Positions 1 through 8,938 are shown, counted from the first letter of the stretch. The stretch is DNA of 64,000 bases from Hyphomicrobiales bacterium (GCA_027483895.1 JAIXTP010000002.1:1-64000); one strand, 5' to 3'. Numbers and translations are program-made. Notes: generated from the sequence alone by a model not told the origin.

Positions 1-118
1 CGCGAAGTTCAAGCAGCCCAAACGGGTCTTCATCGTCCCCGAACTGCCCCGCAACACCATGGGCAAGGTGCAGAAAAACGTCCTGCGCGACGCCCACAAA
101 TCACTCTTCGGAGCCTGA
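1..118 (+). CDS. C-terminal end of an adenylate-forming acyl-CoA ligase, probably malonyl-CoA synthetase (partial)
   Basis: Only the last 38 residues are inside the window; the reading frame enters from the left edge and stops with TGA. The tail carries the A10 motif of the acyl-CoA synthetase superfamily, read here as PRNTMGKVQKNVLR. Its lysine contacts the adenylate in family members. The exact wording of this motif is what I know from malonate-CoA ligases (MatB), which make malonyl-CoA from malonate, ATP and CoA. With so little sequence, another acyl-CoA ligase cannot be excluded. The next gene starts five bases after the stop. Confidence 0.6.
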   Translation, partial: AKFKQPKRVFIVPELPRNTMGKVQKNVLRDAHKSLFGA

Positions 119-123
119 GCGAA

Positions 124-732
124 GTGACCCTCAAGATCTACGGCATCCCGCGTTCGCGCGCCCTGCGTCCCCTGTGGCTCGCGAAGGAGCTCGGCATTCC
201 GCACGAGCTCGTCCGCGTCGACATGACCCGCGGCGAGCATCATTCGCCCGCCTTTCTCGCGATCAACCCGAACGGCCATGTTCCGGCGATCGACGACGAC
301 GGTCTGGTGCTCTGGGAGTCCCTCGCGACGACGCTCTATCTGGCGAAGAAGCACGGCGGTCCGTTGGCGCCGCGCGATCTCGCCGAGGACGGGCTGATGA
401 CGATGTGGAGTTTCTGGGCCGTGACGGAAGCCGAAGGCCACGCCCTGAAGATCCTCTACAACCGCGCCCTGAAGCCCGAAGCCGAGCGGAACGCGGCGGA
501 GGCGCAGGCGAGCGTCGAGGCTCTGCGCAAGCCGACGGCGGTGCTCGAAGCCCATCTGAAGGACCGGCCGTTCCTCGTGGGCGACCGCTTCACCGTCGCC
601 GACCTCAATGTCGCCTCGGTCTATTCCTATGCGAAGCCCGCGCCCGAACTGTTCGAACAAGCGCCGCGGGTTCTGGCCTGGCTCGATGCCGCGCTGGCGC
701 GGCCCGCCTTCGGGGCGGCGCGGAACGCCTGA
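124..732 (+). CDS. Glutathione S-transferase family protein
   Basis: A 202-aa cytosolic GST-type protein. Residues 1-80 fit the thioredoxin-like N-terminal domain: strand TLKIYGIPRS, then helix, then the cis-proline segment GHVPAI and the glutathione-contacting ES pair in LWESLATTLY. The remainder is the helical C-terminal domain with the N-capping segment FTVADLNVAS. There is no cysteine at the active-site position; Ser11 is the likely catalytic residue. Substrate is unknown. It starts with GTG five bases after the upstream ligase, so the two are probably co-transcribed. Confidence 0.85.
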   Translation: MTLKIYGIPRSRALRPLWLAKELGIPHELVRVDMTRGEHHSPAFLAINPNGHVPAIDDDGLVLWESLATTLYLAKKHGGPLAPRDLAEDGLMTMWSFWAVTEAEGHALKILYNRALKPEAERNAAEAQASVEALRKPTAVLEAHLKDRPFLVGDRFTVADLNVASVYSYAKPAPELFEQAPRVLAWLDAALARPAFGAARNA

Positions 733-749
733 ACGGCATCGAGGGAGAG

Positions 750-1769
750 ATGACGGCTGCACCGGAGCCCGCGAGAGACCGCTTCCGCGCCTTTTCAGGA
801 GGCAAGGCGGACCGTTCGATCTGGGCGACGCTCGCCGCCGCCGTCATCTTCATCGCGTCCGCCGCGGTGCTGTGGACGATCCTGTCCGAGGTCGATGTGG
901 CCGAGGTGAAGGCGGCCCTGCGGGCCGTCTCTCCGGAGCAATTCGCCTTCGCGCTTCTCTGCACGGCCGCCAGCTACATTCTCCTGACGGGCTATGACGC
1001 GCTGGCCCTGCGCCAATTGCGGGCGGACATTCCCTATCGCACGACGGCCCTCGCCTCCTTCACCAGCTATGCCGTCTCCTTCACGCTCGGCTTTCCCTTC
1101 GTGACGGGCGGGACCGTCCGCTACTGGATCTATGCGCCGCGCGGCCTTTCGGCGGGGAAGGTCGCGAGCCTGACATTGATCGCGGGCGTCACCTTCTGGC
1201 TCGGCATGGGGCTCGTGATCGGCGTCGGGCTGATCGTCCGTCCGGAGGAAATCGGACGCATCAACGCGCTGCCGATCTCGATCAACCGCCTGATCGGCGC
1301 GGGCGTGATCTGCGGCATCGCGCTCTATCTCCTCTGGGTCGCGCTCAAGCGCCGCGCCGTGAAGATCCAGCGCTGGCTGATCCATCTTCCCAATCTCCCG
1401 GTCAGCGTCGGCCAGCTGGCGCTCGGCTCGATGGACGTCTTCGCGGCGGCGGGCGTGCTCTGGTTCCTGCTGCCCGCGGGTCACGACATCCCCTTCGCGA
1501 GCTTCGCCGCGGTCTACGCCTTCGCCTGCATTCTCGGCATCATCAGCCACGCGCCGGGCGGCCTCGGCGTCTTCGAGGCGACGATGCTGCTCGCCTTCAC
1601 GCAGGTGCCGCGCGAAAGCATGATCGGGGCACTGGTCCTGTTCCGCCTCTGCTACTATCTGCTTCCCTTCGTGACGGCGCTGGCCCTGCTCGGCGCCTAC
1701 GAGATCGCGGGACGGATCGGACGCTACCGGGAAGGCAGCGAAACGGCCGATGACGAGGGCTCCGACTGA
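750..1769 (+). CDS. UPF0104 / lysylphosphatidylglycerol-synthase-like integral membrane protein
   Basis: A 339-aa polytopic inner-membrane protein with about eight hydrophobic segments after a polar N-terminus. It matches the membrane (flippase) half of MprF-like proteins: note the conserved segments GFPFVTGGTVRYWIY and HAPGGLGVFEA. It lacks the soluble C-terminal aminoacyl-transferase domain of full MprF, so lipid aminoacylation is not expected and a lipid-translocation role is only inferred from the family. The ATG is preceded by a GAGGGAGAG ribosome site. The 3' end overlaps the likely phoR start by 20 bases. Confidence 0.8.
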   Translation: MTAAPEPARDRFRAFSGGKADRSIWATLAAAVIFIASAAVLWTILSEVDVAEVKAALRAVSPEQFAFALLCTAASYILLTGYDALALRQLRADIPYRTTALASFTSYAVSFTLGFPFVTGGTVRYWIYAPRGLSAGKVASLTLIAGVTFWLGMGLVIGVGLIVRPEEIGRINALPISINRLIGAGVICGIALYLLWVALKRRAVKIQRWLIHLPNLPVSVGQLALGSMDVFAAAGVLWFLLPAGHDIPFASFAAVYAFACILGIISHAPGGLGVFEATMLLAFTQVPRESMIGALVLFRLCYYLLPFVTALALLGAYEIAGRIGRYREGSETADDEGSD

Positions 1770-2835
1770 CGTGACCATGGCGTCCCTGCCGCTGAGCATG
1801 ATCGAGGAGTCGCTCGACGTCCTCCCCGATCCCGTGGTCCTGATCGACCGTCGCGCGGCCGTCGTGCTGGCGAACCGCGCCGCCCGCACCGCCTTTCCAT
1901 CGATCGTCGTGGGCGGCCCCGTCGCCTTCGCCTTGCGCATGCCGGAAGCCGTGTCCGCGATCGAGCGGGCGCTCGCCGGAGAACGCGGCATCCGCATCGA
2001 GTTCACGGCCCGCGGCCGATCCGAGCGCCGTTTCGCCATGCGCTGTTCCGCGCTCGAGGCCCGCGAGGGCGATCGGAACGCCCCGGCCGCCGTCGTCGCG
2101 CTGCGCGACCTTACCGAGGCGCGGAGGCTCGACACGATGCGCGTCGATTTCGTCGCGAATGCCAGCCACGAATTGCGCACGCCGCTCGCCTCGCTCCTGG
2201 GCTTCATCGAGACGCTGCAGGGGCCCGCCAAGGACGACCCCGCGGCCCGCGCGCGCTTTCTGGAGGTGATGCTCGCACAGGCGCGGCGCATGGCGCGGCT
2301 CGTCGACGATCTTCTCTCCCTCTCGCGCGCCGAGATGAACGAGCACCGCGTCCCGAACGGGATCGTGGATGTCGGCGCCCTCGCGCGGCAGGCGACGGAT
2401 CTGCTGGCGGGCATGGCGGCCGAGAACGGCGTCGAGATCCGCTGCACCACGGCAGCGGACGTCGACCTCTGCGTGGCGGGCGAAGCGGACGAACTTCTCC
2501 GCGTGGCCGAGAACCTCGTCGGCAACGCCGTGCGTTACGGCGCCGATGGAAAGATCGTCGAAATCACGGTCGAGCGGCGGGCCGGGACCACGGGGGACGA
2601 GGTGATCCTCGCCGTGCGGGACCACGGGCCGGGCATCGCGGCGGAGCATCTGCCGCGCCTTACGGAGCGCTTCTACCGGGTCGACGCGGGCGAAAGCCGC
2701 GGCAAGGGCGGAACCGGTCTCGGCCTCGCCATCGTCAAGCACGTGCTCAACAGGCATCGGGGCGGTCTGAGCATCGAGAGCCGCCCCGGCGAGGGATCCG
2801 TCTTCCGGGCCTCCTTCCCGGCCCTGCGCTCCTGA
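1750..2835 (+). CDS. phoR: Phosphate regulon sensor histidine kinase PhoR, soluble form without membrane segments
   Basis: A 361-aa kinase with a PAS-like sensor region (about residues 15-125), a HisKA domain with the phosphorylated His140 in NASHELRTPLASLLGF, and a HATPase domain with an N box (ENLVGNAVRYG), G1 (DHGPGIA) and G2 (GTGLGLAIVKHV). Its place directly before pstSCAB-phoU-phoB identifies it as PhoR, the kinase/phosphatase of PhoB. Unusually it has no N-terminal transmembrane helices, which PhoR proteins normally have. Starts at 1750 (ATG), 1771 (GTG) and 1777 (ATG) are all possible and none adds a membrane segment. It overlaps the upstream membrane-protein gene by up to 20 bases. 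Confidence 0.88.
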   Translation: MTRAPTDVTMASLPLSMIEESLDVLPDPVVLIDRRAAVVLANRAARTAFPSIVVGGPVAFALRMPEAVSAIERALAGERGIRIEFTARGRSERRFAMRCSALEAREGDRNAPAAVVALRDLTEARRLDTMRVDFVANASHELRTPLASLLGFIETLQGPAKDDPAARARFLEVMLAQARRMARLVDDLLSLSRAEMNEHRVPNGIVDVGALARQATDLLAGMAAENGVEIRCTTAADVDLCVAGEADELLRVAENLVGNAVRYGADGKIVEITVERRAGTTGDEVILAVRDHGPGIAAEHLPRLTERFYRVDAGESRGKGGTGLGLAIVKHVLNRHRGGLSIESRPGEGSVFRASFPALRS

Positions 2836-2846
2836 CGTAAGACGAA

Positions 2847-2874
2847 GCGTCACGAACCGTCATCCGACTGTCAT
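2847..2874 (+). promoter_or_regulatory. Pho box (PhoB binding site) upstream of pstS
   Basis: Two direct repeats, CCGTCAT (2857-2863) and CTGTCAT (2868-2874), lie 11 bases apart in register, the layout of the PhoB consensus CTGTCAT-N4-CTGTCAY. A third half-site, GCGTCAC, sits at 2847-2853, ten bases further upstream. The position, about 85 bases before the pstS start and after the phoR stop, is right for phosphate-starvation activation of the pst operon. Confidence 0.8.
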
Positions 2875-2958
2875 ACAGCTGCGTTACGCGCAGAGCCGAA
2901 GGGTCGATCGGGCCATCAGGCCGCGGCGATCGCGGGCGGAGCGACGGGGAACAGGAGC

Positions 2959-4002
2959 ATGACGATGAGGTTCATCGCCTCTCTCGCCGCCGTTCTCGGC
3001 CTCGCATTGTCCGCGCCTGCCTCCGCGGCCGACATCTCCGGCGCGGGCGCCACCTTCCCCTATCCCGTCTATGCGAAATGGGCCGACGCCTATAAGCGCA
3101 AGACCGGCGTCGGCATGAATTACCAGTCCATCGGTTCCGGGGCGGGCGTGAAGCAGATCCAGGCCCGCACCGTCACCTTCGGCGCCACCGATGCGCCGCT
3201 GAAGGGGCCGGATCTCGAAAAGCATAAGCTCGTCCAGTTTCCGATGGTGCTCGGCGCCATCGTGCCCATCGTGAACGTCGACGGCATCGGCCCGGGGGAA
3301 CTCGTGCTCGACGGCCGCACGCTCGCGCGGATCTATCTGGGCGAGGTCAAGAAGTGGAACGACCCCGCGCTGGTCGCGCTCAATCCCGGGCTGAAACTGC
3401 CCGACCGGCCGATCCTGCCGGTCCGCCGCTCGGACGGCTCGGGCACGACCTTCAACTTCACGCAATATCTCGCCCGCACGCATCCGGACTTCGAAGCGAA
3501 GGTCGGCGTCGGCACCGCCGTCGAATGGCCCGTCGGCCTCGGTTCGAAGGGCAATGAGGGCGTCGCCAACAACGTCCTGCAGATGCGCGGCACGATCGGC
3601 TATGTCGAATACGCCTTCGCCAAGCAGAACGCGATTTCCTATGCCCGCATGGTCAACCGCGAGGGCCGCACGGTCGCGCCGGAGACGAAGAGCTTCGTGG
3701 CCGCGGCCGCCAATGCGGACTGGAAGAGCGCGCCCGGCTTCGGCATCTCGCTGAACGACCAGCGCGGCGCCGAGAGCTGGCCGATGACGGTCCCCACCTT
3801 CATCCTCGTGCCGCGCGAGCCGAAGGACCCGGCCGCGGCCGCGGCCGCGCTGTCCTTCTTCTCCTGGGCCTTCGCCGAAGGGGACCGGCTCGCCGAGGAC
3901 CTCGGCTACGTTCCCCTCCCCGACGTACTGGTGCGGGAGATCAAGGCGAGCTGGTCCGCGATCGTGAACCCTGCGGGCAAGCCCGTTCACCCTGCCGACT
4001 GA
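2959..4002 (+). CDS. pstS: Phosphate ABC transporter, periplasmic substrate-binding protein PstS
   Basis: A 347-aa exported protein. The N-terminus is a Sec signal peptide ending around Ala24 (cleavage near ASAAD). The mature protein opens with ISGAGATFP and has the phosphate-ligand segments [16 protein letters not shown] and [12 protein letters not shown]. It binds inorganic phosphate in the periplasm and hands it to PstC-PstA. ATG at 2959 follows an AGGAG ribosome site; a second ATG at 2965 is possible. First gene of pstSCAB-phoU-phoB, behind the Pho box. Confidence 0.95.
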   Translation: MTMRFIASLAAVLGLALSAPASAADISGAGATFPYPVYAKWADAYKRKTGVGMNYQSIGSGAGVKQIQARTVTFGATDAPLKGPDLEKHKLVQFPMVLGAIVPIVNVDGIGPGELVLDGRTLARIYLGEVKKWNDPALVALNPGLKLPDRPILPVRRSDGSGTTFNFTQYLARTHPDFEAKVGVGTAVEWPVGLGSKGNEGVANNVLQMRGTIGYVEYAFAKQNAISYARMVNREGRTVAPETKSFVAAAANADWKSAPGFGISLNDQRGAESWPMTVPTFILVPREPKDPAAAAAALSFFSWAFAEGDRLAEDLGYVPLPDVLVREIKASWSAIVNPAGKPVHPAD

Positions 4003-4019
4003 AACGAGACCGGAAAAAC

Positions 4020-5012
4020 ATGGTCGACATCACATCGGATCGGATCGAGACCGGAGACCGGTCCGTCGCGCGCGCCAAGGCGCTCGCCCGCTACCGGATC
4101 CCCGACTCGATCTTCGAAGTCCTGACGCGGAGCGCAGCGATCGTGGTGCTCGTCATCCTCGGCGGCGTCATCCTCTCGCTGATCCGCGGCGCGCTGCCGG
4201 TCTTCGAGACCTTCGGCTTCGACTTCCTCGGCACGAGCAGCTGGAACCCGGCCAAGGAGCGGTTCGGCGCGCTCGCCCCGATCTACGGGACCGTGATCAG
4301 CTCGCTGATCGCGCTCGTCATCGCCATGCCGCTCGGCATCGGCATCGCGATCTTCCTCACCGAACTGTGCCCGATGCCGCTCCGCCGACCGATCGGCATC
4401 GCCATCGAGCTTCTGGCGGGCATCCCCTCCATCATCTACGGCATCTGGGGCCTGTTCTTCTTCGCGCCCTTCCTGCAGGCGAACGTCCAACCCTTGCTGA
4501 TCGAGACCTTCGGCGAACTGCCGCTGATCGGCGCGCTCTTCGCGGGCCCGCCCTACGGCGTGGGGCTTCTGACGGCGGCGCTCGTGCTGTCGATCATGAT
4601 CCTGCCGTTCATCACCTCGATCTCGCGCGACGTGTTCGAGACCGTTCCGCCGATGCTGAAGGAATCCGCCTACGGGCTCGGCTGCACCACATGGGAAGTC
4701 GTGCGCCACGTCGTGCTGCCCTATACCCGCGTGGGCGTGATCGGCGGCATCATGCTGGCGCTGGGCCGCGCGCTCGGCGAGACCATGGCGGTCACCTTCG
4801 TCATCGGCAACGTGCACAAGGTCGCGGGCTCGCTGCTGGCGCCCGCTACGACGATCTCGGCCACCATCGCCAACGAATTCGCCGAAGCCTCGGGCGACCT
4901 CTATGTCGGCGCGCTGATCGCGCTGGGCCTGATCCTATTCTTCATCACTTTCCTCGTCCTCGCCGGCGCACGCCTCCTGCTGCTGCGCCTCGAAAAGCGC
5001 GCGGGAGCCTGA
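4020..5012 (+). CDS. pstC: Phosphate ABC transporter permease PstC
   Basis: A 330-aa inner-membrane permease with about six transmembrane helices and the EAA-loop region ([21 protein letters not shown], here about residues 215-235) that docks on the ATPase. It forms the transmembrane channel with PstA. It starts 17 bases after pstS and ends two bases before the pstA ATG, so it is inside the pst operon. Confidence 0.95.
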   Translation: MVDITSDRIETGDRSVARAKALARYRIPDSIFEVLTRSAAIVVLVILGGVILSLIRGALPVFETFGFDFLGTSSWNPAKERFGALAPIYGTVISSLIALVIAMPLGIGIAIFLTELCPMPLRRPIGIAIELLAGIPSIIYGIWGLFFFAPFLQANVQPLLIETFGELPLIGALFAGPPYGVGLLTAALVLSIMILPFITSISRDVFETVPPMLKESAYGLGCTTWEVVRHVVLPYTRVGVIGGIMLALGRALGETMAVTFVIGNVHKVAGSLLAPATTISATIANEFAEASGDLYVGALIALGLILFFITFLVLAGARLLLLRLEKRAGA

Positions 5013-5014
5013 CC

Positions 5015-5869
5015 ATGGCGCTCACCGAAGCCCAACTCGCCAAATACCGACGCCGCGCGCGCGGCGGACGCATCCGTATGGCCCTGTCGCTCGGCGCCAC
5101 GCTCGTCGGTCTGACCGCGCTCGCGCTGATCCTCGGCGCGCTGGTGTCGAAGGGGATCGCGGGCCTGAACCTCGCGGTCTTCACCGAGACCACGCCGCCC
5201 CCCGGCAGCACGGGCGGCCTCCTGAACCCGATCGTCGGCAGCGTGCTGATGACCTTGATCGCGGTCGCGATCGGCACGCCGCTCGGCATCCTCGCCGGCA
5301 CCTGGCTCGCGGAATACGGCGCCCATTCGAAGCTCGCGGGCGTGATCCGCTTCATCAACGACATCCTGCTTTCGGCGCCCTCCATCGTCATCGGCCTGTT
5401 CATCTACGAGCTGATGGTGCGGCCGGTCGGGCGCTTCTCGGCGCTGGCGGGCGCCGTGGCGCTCAGCGTGATCGTGATCCCCGTCGTCCTGCGCACGACC
5501 GAGGACATGCTGCGTCTGGTGCCGACGCAGCTGCGCGAAGCCGCCTTCGCGCTCGGCATGCCGCGATCGCTCGTCATCCGCCGCGTCGTCTACAAGGCGG
5601 CGAGCACGGGCATGGTCACCGGCGTCCTGCTGGCCGTCGCGCGCATCAGCGGGGAGACGGCGCCGCTCCTCTTCACCGCGCTCAACAACCAGTTCTTCAA
5701 CGCGGACCTGACGCAGCCGACCGCCTCGCTGCCGGTCGTCATCTTCCAGTTCGCGATGAGCCCCTACAAGCAGTGGCAGGACCTCGCCTGGGCGGGCGCC
5801 CTGCTCATCACCTTCACCGTTCTGGCGCTGAGCGTCTTCGCCCGCGCCCTGTCTTCGAGGACCAAGTGA
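5015..5869 (+). CDS. pstA: Phosphate ABC transporter permease PstA
   Basis: A 284-aa permease, partner of PstC. It has a short basic N-terminus, about six membrane helices, and the coupling loop [20 protein letters not shown]. The conserved segment [10 protein letters not shown] near the C-terminus is typical of PstA. ATG follows the pstC stop after two bases, and the stop overlaps the pstB start in TGATG, so translation is probably coupled. Confidence 0.95.
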   Translation: MALTEAQLAKYRRRARGGRIRMALSLGATLVGLTALALILGALVSKGIAGLNLAVFTETTPPPGSTGGLLNPIVGSVLMTLIAVAIGTPLGILAGTWLAEYGAHSKLAGVIRFINDILLSAPSIVIGLFIYELMVRPVGRFSALAGAVALSVIVIPVVLRTTEDMLRLVPTQLREAAFALGMPRSLVIRRVVYKAASTGMVTGVLLAVARISGETAPLLFTALNNQFFNADLTQPTASLPVVIFQFAMSPYKQWQDLAWAGALLITFTVLALSVFARALSSRTK

Positions 5870-6639
5870 TGCCGGCCACCGAGCGTCGAGAGAAGGTCTC
5901 CGTCCGCGACCTCCGCTTCTTCTACGGCGACAATCTCGCCCTGAAGAACATCAGCCTGCCGCTCTACGAGAAGCATATCACGGCCTTCATCGGCCCGTCG
6001 GGCTGCGGCAAGTCCACGCTGCTGCGCGTGCTCAACCGCATGTACGACCTCTATCCGCGCCAGCGGGCCGAGGGCGAGGTGCTGCTCGACGGCGAGAACA
6101 TCCTCACGCCGGGGCAGGACCTGAACCTGCTGCGCGCGAAGATCGGCATGGTCTTCCAGAAGCCGACGCCCTTCCCCATGTCGATCTACGACAACATCGC
6201 TTTCGGCATCCGCCTCTACGAGGACATCCCCAAGAGCGAGATGGACGGGCGCGTCGAGGAAGCCCTGCGCGGCGCCGCGCTCTGGAACGAGGTGAAGGAC
6301 AAGCTCGGCGCTTCGGGCCTCAGCCTTTCGGGCGGCCAGCAGCAGCGCCTGTGCATCGCGCGCTCGGTGGCGATCCGCCCCGAGGTGATCCTCTTCGACG
6401 AGCCCTGCTCCGCGCTCGACCCGATCTCCACCGCGAAGATCGAGGAGCTGATGGACGAGCTGAAGGAGGAGTACACGATCGCGATCGTCACCCACAGCAT
6501 GCAGCAGGCGGCCCGCGTCTCGGAGTACACTGCCTTCATGTATCTGGGCGAGTTGATCGAGTTCGGCGAGACGTCGAAGATCTTCACCACGCCCGCGGAC
6601 CAGCGCACGCAGGACTACATCACCGGTCGCTTCGGCTGA
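5869..6639 (+). CDS. pstB: Phosphate ABC transporter ATP-binding protein PstB
   Basis: A 256-aa ABC ATPase. Walker A is GPSGCGKST (about residues 42-50), the signature is [13 protein letters not shown], and Walker B is [12 protein letters not shown], with the switch histidine in THSMQQA. It energises phosphate uptake through PstC-PstA and, with PhoU, transmits the phosphate status to PhoR. I chose the ATG at 5869, which overlaps the pstA stop by one base, because the protein then has the usual PstB length; the frame is open upstream only as a shadow of pstA. Confidence 0.95.
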   Translation: MPATERREKVSVRDLRFFYGDNLALKNISLPLYEKHITAFIGPSGCGKSTLLRVLNRMYDLYPRQRAEGEVLLDGENILTPGQDLNLLRAKIGMVFQKPTPFPMSIYDNIAFGIRLYEDIPKSEMDGRVEEALRGAALWNEVKDKLGASGLSLSGGQQQRLCIARSVAIRPEVILFDEPCSALDPISTAKIEELMDELKEEYTIAIVTHSMQQAARVSEYTAFMYLGELIEFGETSKIFTTPADQRTQDYITGRFG

Positions 6640-6655
6640 CCGCAGGGAGGACGCC

Positions 6656-7366
6656 ATGACCGATCACATCGTCAAATCCTTCGACCAGGAACTGATGGAG
6701 CTCGGCCGCAAGATCGCCGAGATGGGCGGCATCGCAGAGACGATGCTGTCCGACGCGACGCTGGCGCTCGAGAAGGGCGACACGGATCTGGCGCAGGAGG
6801 TGATCGCCACCGATCCGCGCCTCGACGCGCTGGAACGCGAGATCGAGGACAAGGCGATCCTCGTCATCGCGCGCCGGCAGCCGATGGCCGTGGACCTGCG
6901 CGCGGTGATCTCCTCTATCCGCATCGCCTCCGATCTCGAACGCATCGGCGACCTCGCCAAGAACGTCGCCAAGCGCGTCGTGGCCATCGAAGGCCAGTTC
7001 CCGCCGCAGAAGATCGTGGGCGGCGTGTCGCATATGAGCGAATTGGCGCTCGACCGTCTCAAGCGCGTGATCGACGCCTATACCCAGCGCGACGTCCCGG
7101 CGGCCAAGGACGTCTGGGCGCATGACGAGGAAATCGACCAGCTCCACAACTCGCTGTTCCGCGAGCTCCTGACCTACATGATGGAAGATCCCCGCAATAT
7201 CGGCTTCTGCGCGCATCTCCTGTTCTGCGCGAAGAACATCGAGCGCGTGGGCGATCACGCCACCAACATCGCCGAGACGATCCATTACCTCGTGACCGGC
7301 GAGACCATCACGAGCGAAAGGCCGCGCAGCAGCACCGCCGTCCGCATCGCGGACGTCAACGGCTGA
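6656..7366 (+). CDS. phoU: Phosphate signalling protein PhoU
   Basis: A 236-aa all-helical protein made of two related three-helix bundles. The metal-binding type motifs are visible as ASDLERIGDLAKNVAKR in the first half and KNIERVGDHATNIAE in the second. PhoU links the Pst transporter to PhoR and promotes shut-off of the Pho response when phosphate is plentiful. It begins 16 bases after pstB with an AGGGAGG ribosome site. Because PhoR here has no membrane part, PhoU-Pst is its only obvious route to a membrane phosphate signal. Confidence 0.95.
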   Translation: MTDHIVKSFDQELMELGRKIAEMGGIAETMLSDATLALEKGDTDLAQEVIATDPRLDALEREIEDKAILVIARRQPMAVDLRAVISSIRIASDLERIGDLAKNVAKRVVAIEGQFPPQKIVGGVSHMSELALDRLKRVIDAYTQRDVPAAKDVWAHDEEIDQLHNSLFRELLTYMMEDPRNIGFCAHLLFCAKNIERVGDHATNIAETIHYLVTGETITSERPRSSTAVRIADVNG

Positions 7367-7377
7367 GCGGCTCGGTC

Positions 7378-8079
7378 ATGGCCGGCGGGCCCCGCATCCT
7401 GATCGCGGAGGACGAGGACGCCATTGTCCTCCTGCTCCGCTACAATCTCGAAGCCGAAGGCTACGAGGTCGAGACCGTCGAGCGCGGCGATCTGGCCGAA
7501 GAACGCCTCCGGGACACCGTGCCGGATCTCCTGCTGCTCGATTGGATGCTGCCGGGCCTTTCGGGCATCGAACTCTGCCGGCGGCTCCGCCGGCGCGAGG
7601 AGACCAAGGGCCTGCCGGTGATCATGCTGACCGCCCGCGGCGAAGAAGCGGAACGCATCCGGGGCTTCGAGACCGGCGCCGACGACTATGTCGTGAAGCC
7701 CTTCTCCATGCCGGAACTGCTGGCCCGCATCGGCGCCCTGCTGCGGCGCACCGCACCGAACCGCGTCGCGGATCTCTTGGAAGCGGGCGACATCACGCTC
7801 GACCGGCGGGCGCATCGCGTGCGGCGCGGCGGCGAAGACCTGCATCTGGGCCCTACCGAATACCGGATGCTCGAATTCCTGATGGAAAGGCCCGGCCGCG
7901 TCTTCTCGCGCGCGCAGCTTCTGGACGGCGTCTGGGGCATGGACAGCGAGATCGACGACCGCACGGTCGACGTCCATGTCGGACGGTTGCGCAAGGGCCT
8001 GAACCGGTCGGGCGACCGCGATCCGATCCGGACCGTACGCGGCGCGGGCTACGCCTTCGACGAGACCTACGGGCGCTGA
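7378..8079 (+). CDS. phoB: Phosphate regulon response regulator PhoB
   Basis: A 233-aa OmpR/PhoB-type regulator. The receiver domain (1-120) has the acidic pocket EDED near residue 11, the phospho-acceptor Asp55 in LLLLDWML, the threonine in LTARG and the lysine in VVKPFSMPEL. The C-terminal winged helix (about 130-230) ends with RTVRGAGYAFD. It binds the Pho box. Last gene of the operon, followed by a strong hairpin. Confidence 0.95.
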   Translation: MAGGPRILIAEDEDAIVLLLRYNLEAEGYEVETVERGDLAEERLRDTVPDLLLLDWMLPGLSGIELCRRLRRREETKGLPVIMLTARGEEAERIRGFETGADDYVVKPFSMPELLARIGALLRRTAPNRVADLLEAGDITLDRRAHRVRRGGEDLHLGPTEYRMLEFLMERPGRVFSRAQLLDGVWGMDSEIDDRTVDVHVGRLRKGLNRSGDRDPIRTVRGAGYAFDETYGR

Positions 8080-8085
8080 AACGCG

Positions 8086-8112
8086 AAAGGGCGGGCCGAA
8101 GCCCGCCCCTTT
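8086..8112. terminator. Bidirectional intrinsic terminator between phoB and gcrA
   Basis: GGGCGGGC (8089-8096) pairs with GCCCGCCC (8101-8108) around a CGAA loop. Flanking AAA (8086-8088) and TTT (8110-8112) extend the stem past a one-base bulge and give a short T run on either strand. It sits between two converging genes, so it can serve both. Confidence 0.75.
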
Positions 8113-8134
8113 CGATCGATGCCGGCGCGAACCG

Positions 8135-8632
8135 TCATTTGCGGTTCCGGCGATCGCTCGACGGCTGGTAGGCCACCTTGCCGTGGAAGGTGCAATAGGG
8201 CGTGCCGATCGGCGAGGGAGCGCCGCAGAAGCGGAATTCCGGGGTCGACGGGTCGCCGAGCGGCCAACGGCACATGGACTCGCGCAATTCCATGATCGTC
8301 ACGCGCTCCGACATCGGCACGACGACTTCGGCGACGGGCTCGGGACGGTAGGCCACGATCGGCATCGGCGCGGGCGCGGCCTTGGGCTTCAGCGCGAGAT
8401 TGCCCCGGACCATCGACATCGGATGGCTCGGCGCGCGCGTGGTCTTGCGGGCGGCACGCGGCGCGGAGGAGGACGGCGCCTTCGCGCGGCCGGAAAGACC
8501 GAGCCGATGCACCTTGCCGATGACCGCGTTGCGGGTGATGCCGTGGCCGAGTTCGCCGGCGATCTGGCTCGCGCTGAGGCCCTGATTCCAGAGCCTCTTG
8601 AGAAGGTCGACGCGATCGTCGGTCCAGGACAT
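8135..8632 (-). CDS. gcrA: Cell cycle regulator GcrA
   Basis: A 165-aa protein of the GcrA family, an alphaproteobacterial sigma-70-associated transcription factor that reads GANTC methylation by CcrM. The N-terminal helix-turn-helix (residues 1-48) contains WTDDRVDLLKRLW, GLSASQIAGELG and TRNAVIGKVHRLGL. A basic linker follows. The C-terminal RNA-polymerase-binding part has CRWPLGDP and a cysteine/histidine cluster (FCGAP, YCTFHGK). ATG has a GGGGAG ribosome site upstream. It is transcribed alone, convergent to phoB and divergent from argD. Confidence 0.95.
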   Translation of the reverse strand: MSWTDDRVDLLKRLWNQGLSASQIAGELGHGITRNAVIGKVHRLGLSGRAKAPSSSAPRAARKTTRAPSHPMSMVRGNLALKPKAAPAPMPIVAYRPEPVAEVVVPMSERVTIMELRESMCRWPLGDPSTPEFRFCGAPSPIGTPYCTFHGKVAYQPSSDRRNRK

Positions 8633-8853
8633 GTGGCACTCCCCATACGCCGGACCGAGGTCGCAAAAGGCCGACCGCGATCCCGATACGGAATGCGGTT
8701 CGGCTCCGGCGTCGACCGAGGCCCTAGATGTCGTGTCTGCGTTGAACGGAAGCTACAAGAACTCGCGCCGTGCTTCCAACGGCGCGGCGACTCGCGTCAT
8801 GGTTTTCCCCAGCGATGAGCGGGGGAAACGGCGCTTGCGAATCGATCGCCGGC
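8633..8853. other. Intergenic region between gcrA and the argD promoter
   Basis: No gene is visible. Two GANTC methylation sites occur, GACTC at 8789-8793 and GAATC at 8839-8843. This is about what chance would give in such a length, though GcrA-regulated promoters do use them. I could not pick a convincing gcrA promoter by eye. Confidence 0.4.
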
Positions 8854-8895
8854 TTGACAGCCGATCATTGACAGCGAACTCCCCCCTCATAATAT
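8854..8895 (+). promoter_or_regulatory. Sigma-70 promoter of the argD-argF-hslO operon, with tandem TTGACAGC repeats
   Basis: TTGACA at 8868-8873 and TAATAT at 8890-8895 are 16 bases apart, a strong sigma-70 match. An identical octamer TTGACAGC occurs at 8854-8861 and again at 8868-8875. The upstream copy is too far from the -10 to act with it and may be part of a regulator site. Confidence 0.7.
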
Positions 8896-8907
8896 GCGCT
8901 CCGCTGG

Positions 8908-8938
8908 TGCCGCCCGGGTCGGGCGGCATTTGATTTTT
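8908..8938 (+). promoter_or_regulatory. Terminator-like hairpin in the argD leader
   Basis: TGCCGCCCG (8908-8916) pairs perfectly with CGGGCGGCA (8920-8928) around a GGT loop, followed by the T-rich stretch TTTGATTTTT. It begins only a few bases after the expected transcription start and ends before the argD ribosome site, so it looks like an intrinsic terminator inside a leader. No plus-strand gene upstream needs a terminator here. Confidence 0.6.

Noticed and set aside
750..1769. Naming the membrane protein MprF
   Set aside because: The aminoacyl-transferase domain that defines MprF is absent; only the flippase-like part is present.
1597..2853. A long minus-strand open frame antisense to phoR
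   Set aside because: It mirrors the high-GC coding pattern of phoR, is full of Arg/Ala/Gly, and matches no domain; phoR has all kinase motifs on the plus strand.
8789..8843. Two GANTC sites upstream of gcrA as evidence of CcrM control
   Set aside because: About one site is expected by chance in 300 bases of this composition, so two is not meaningful alone.
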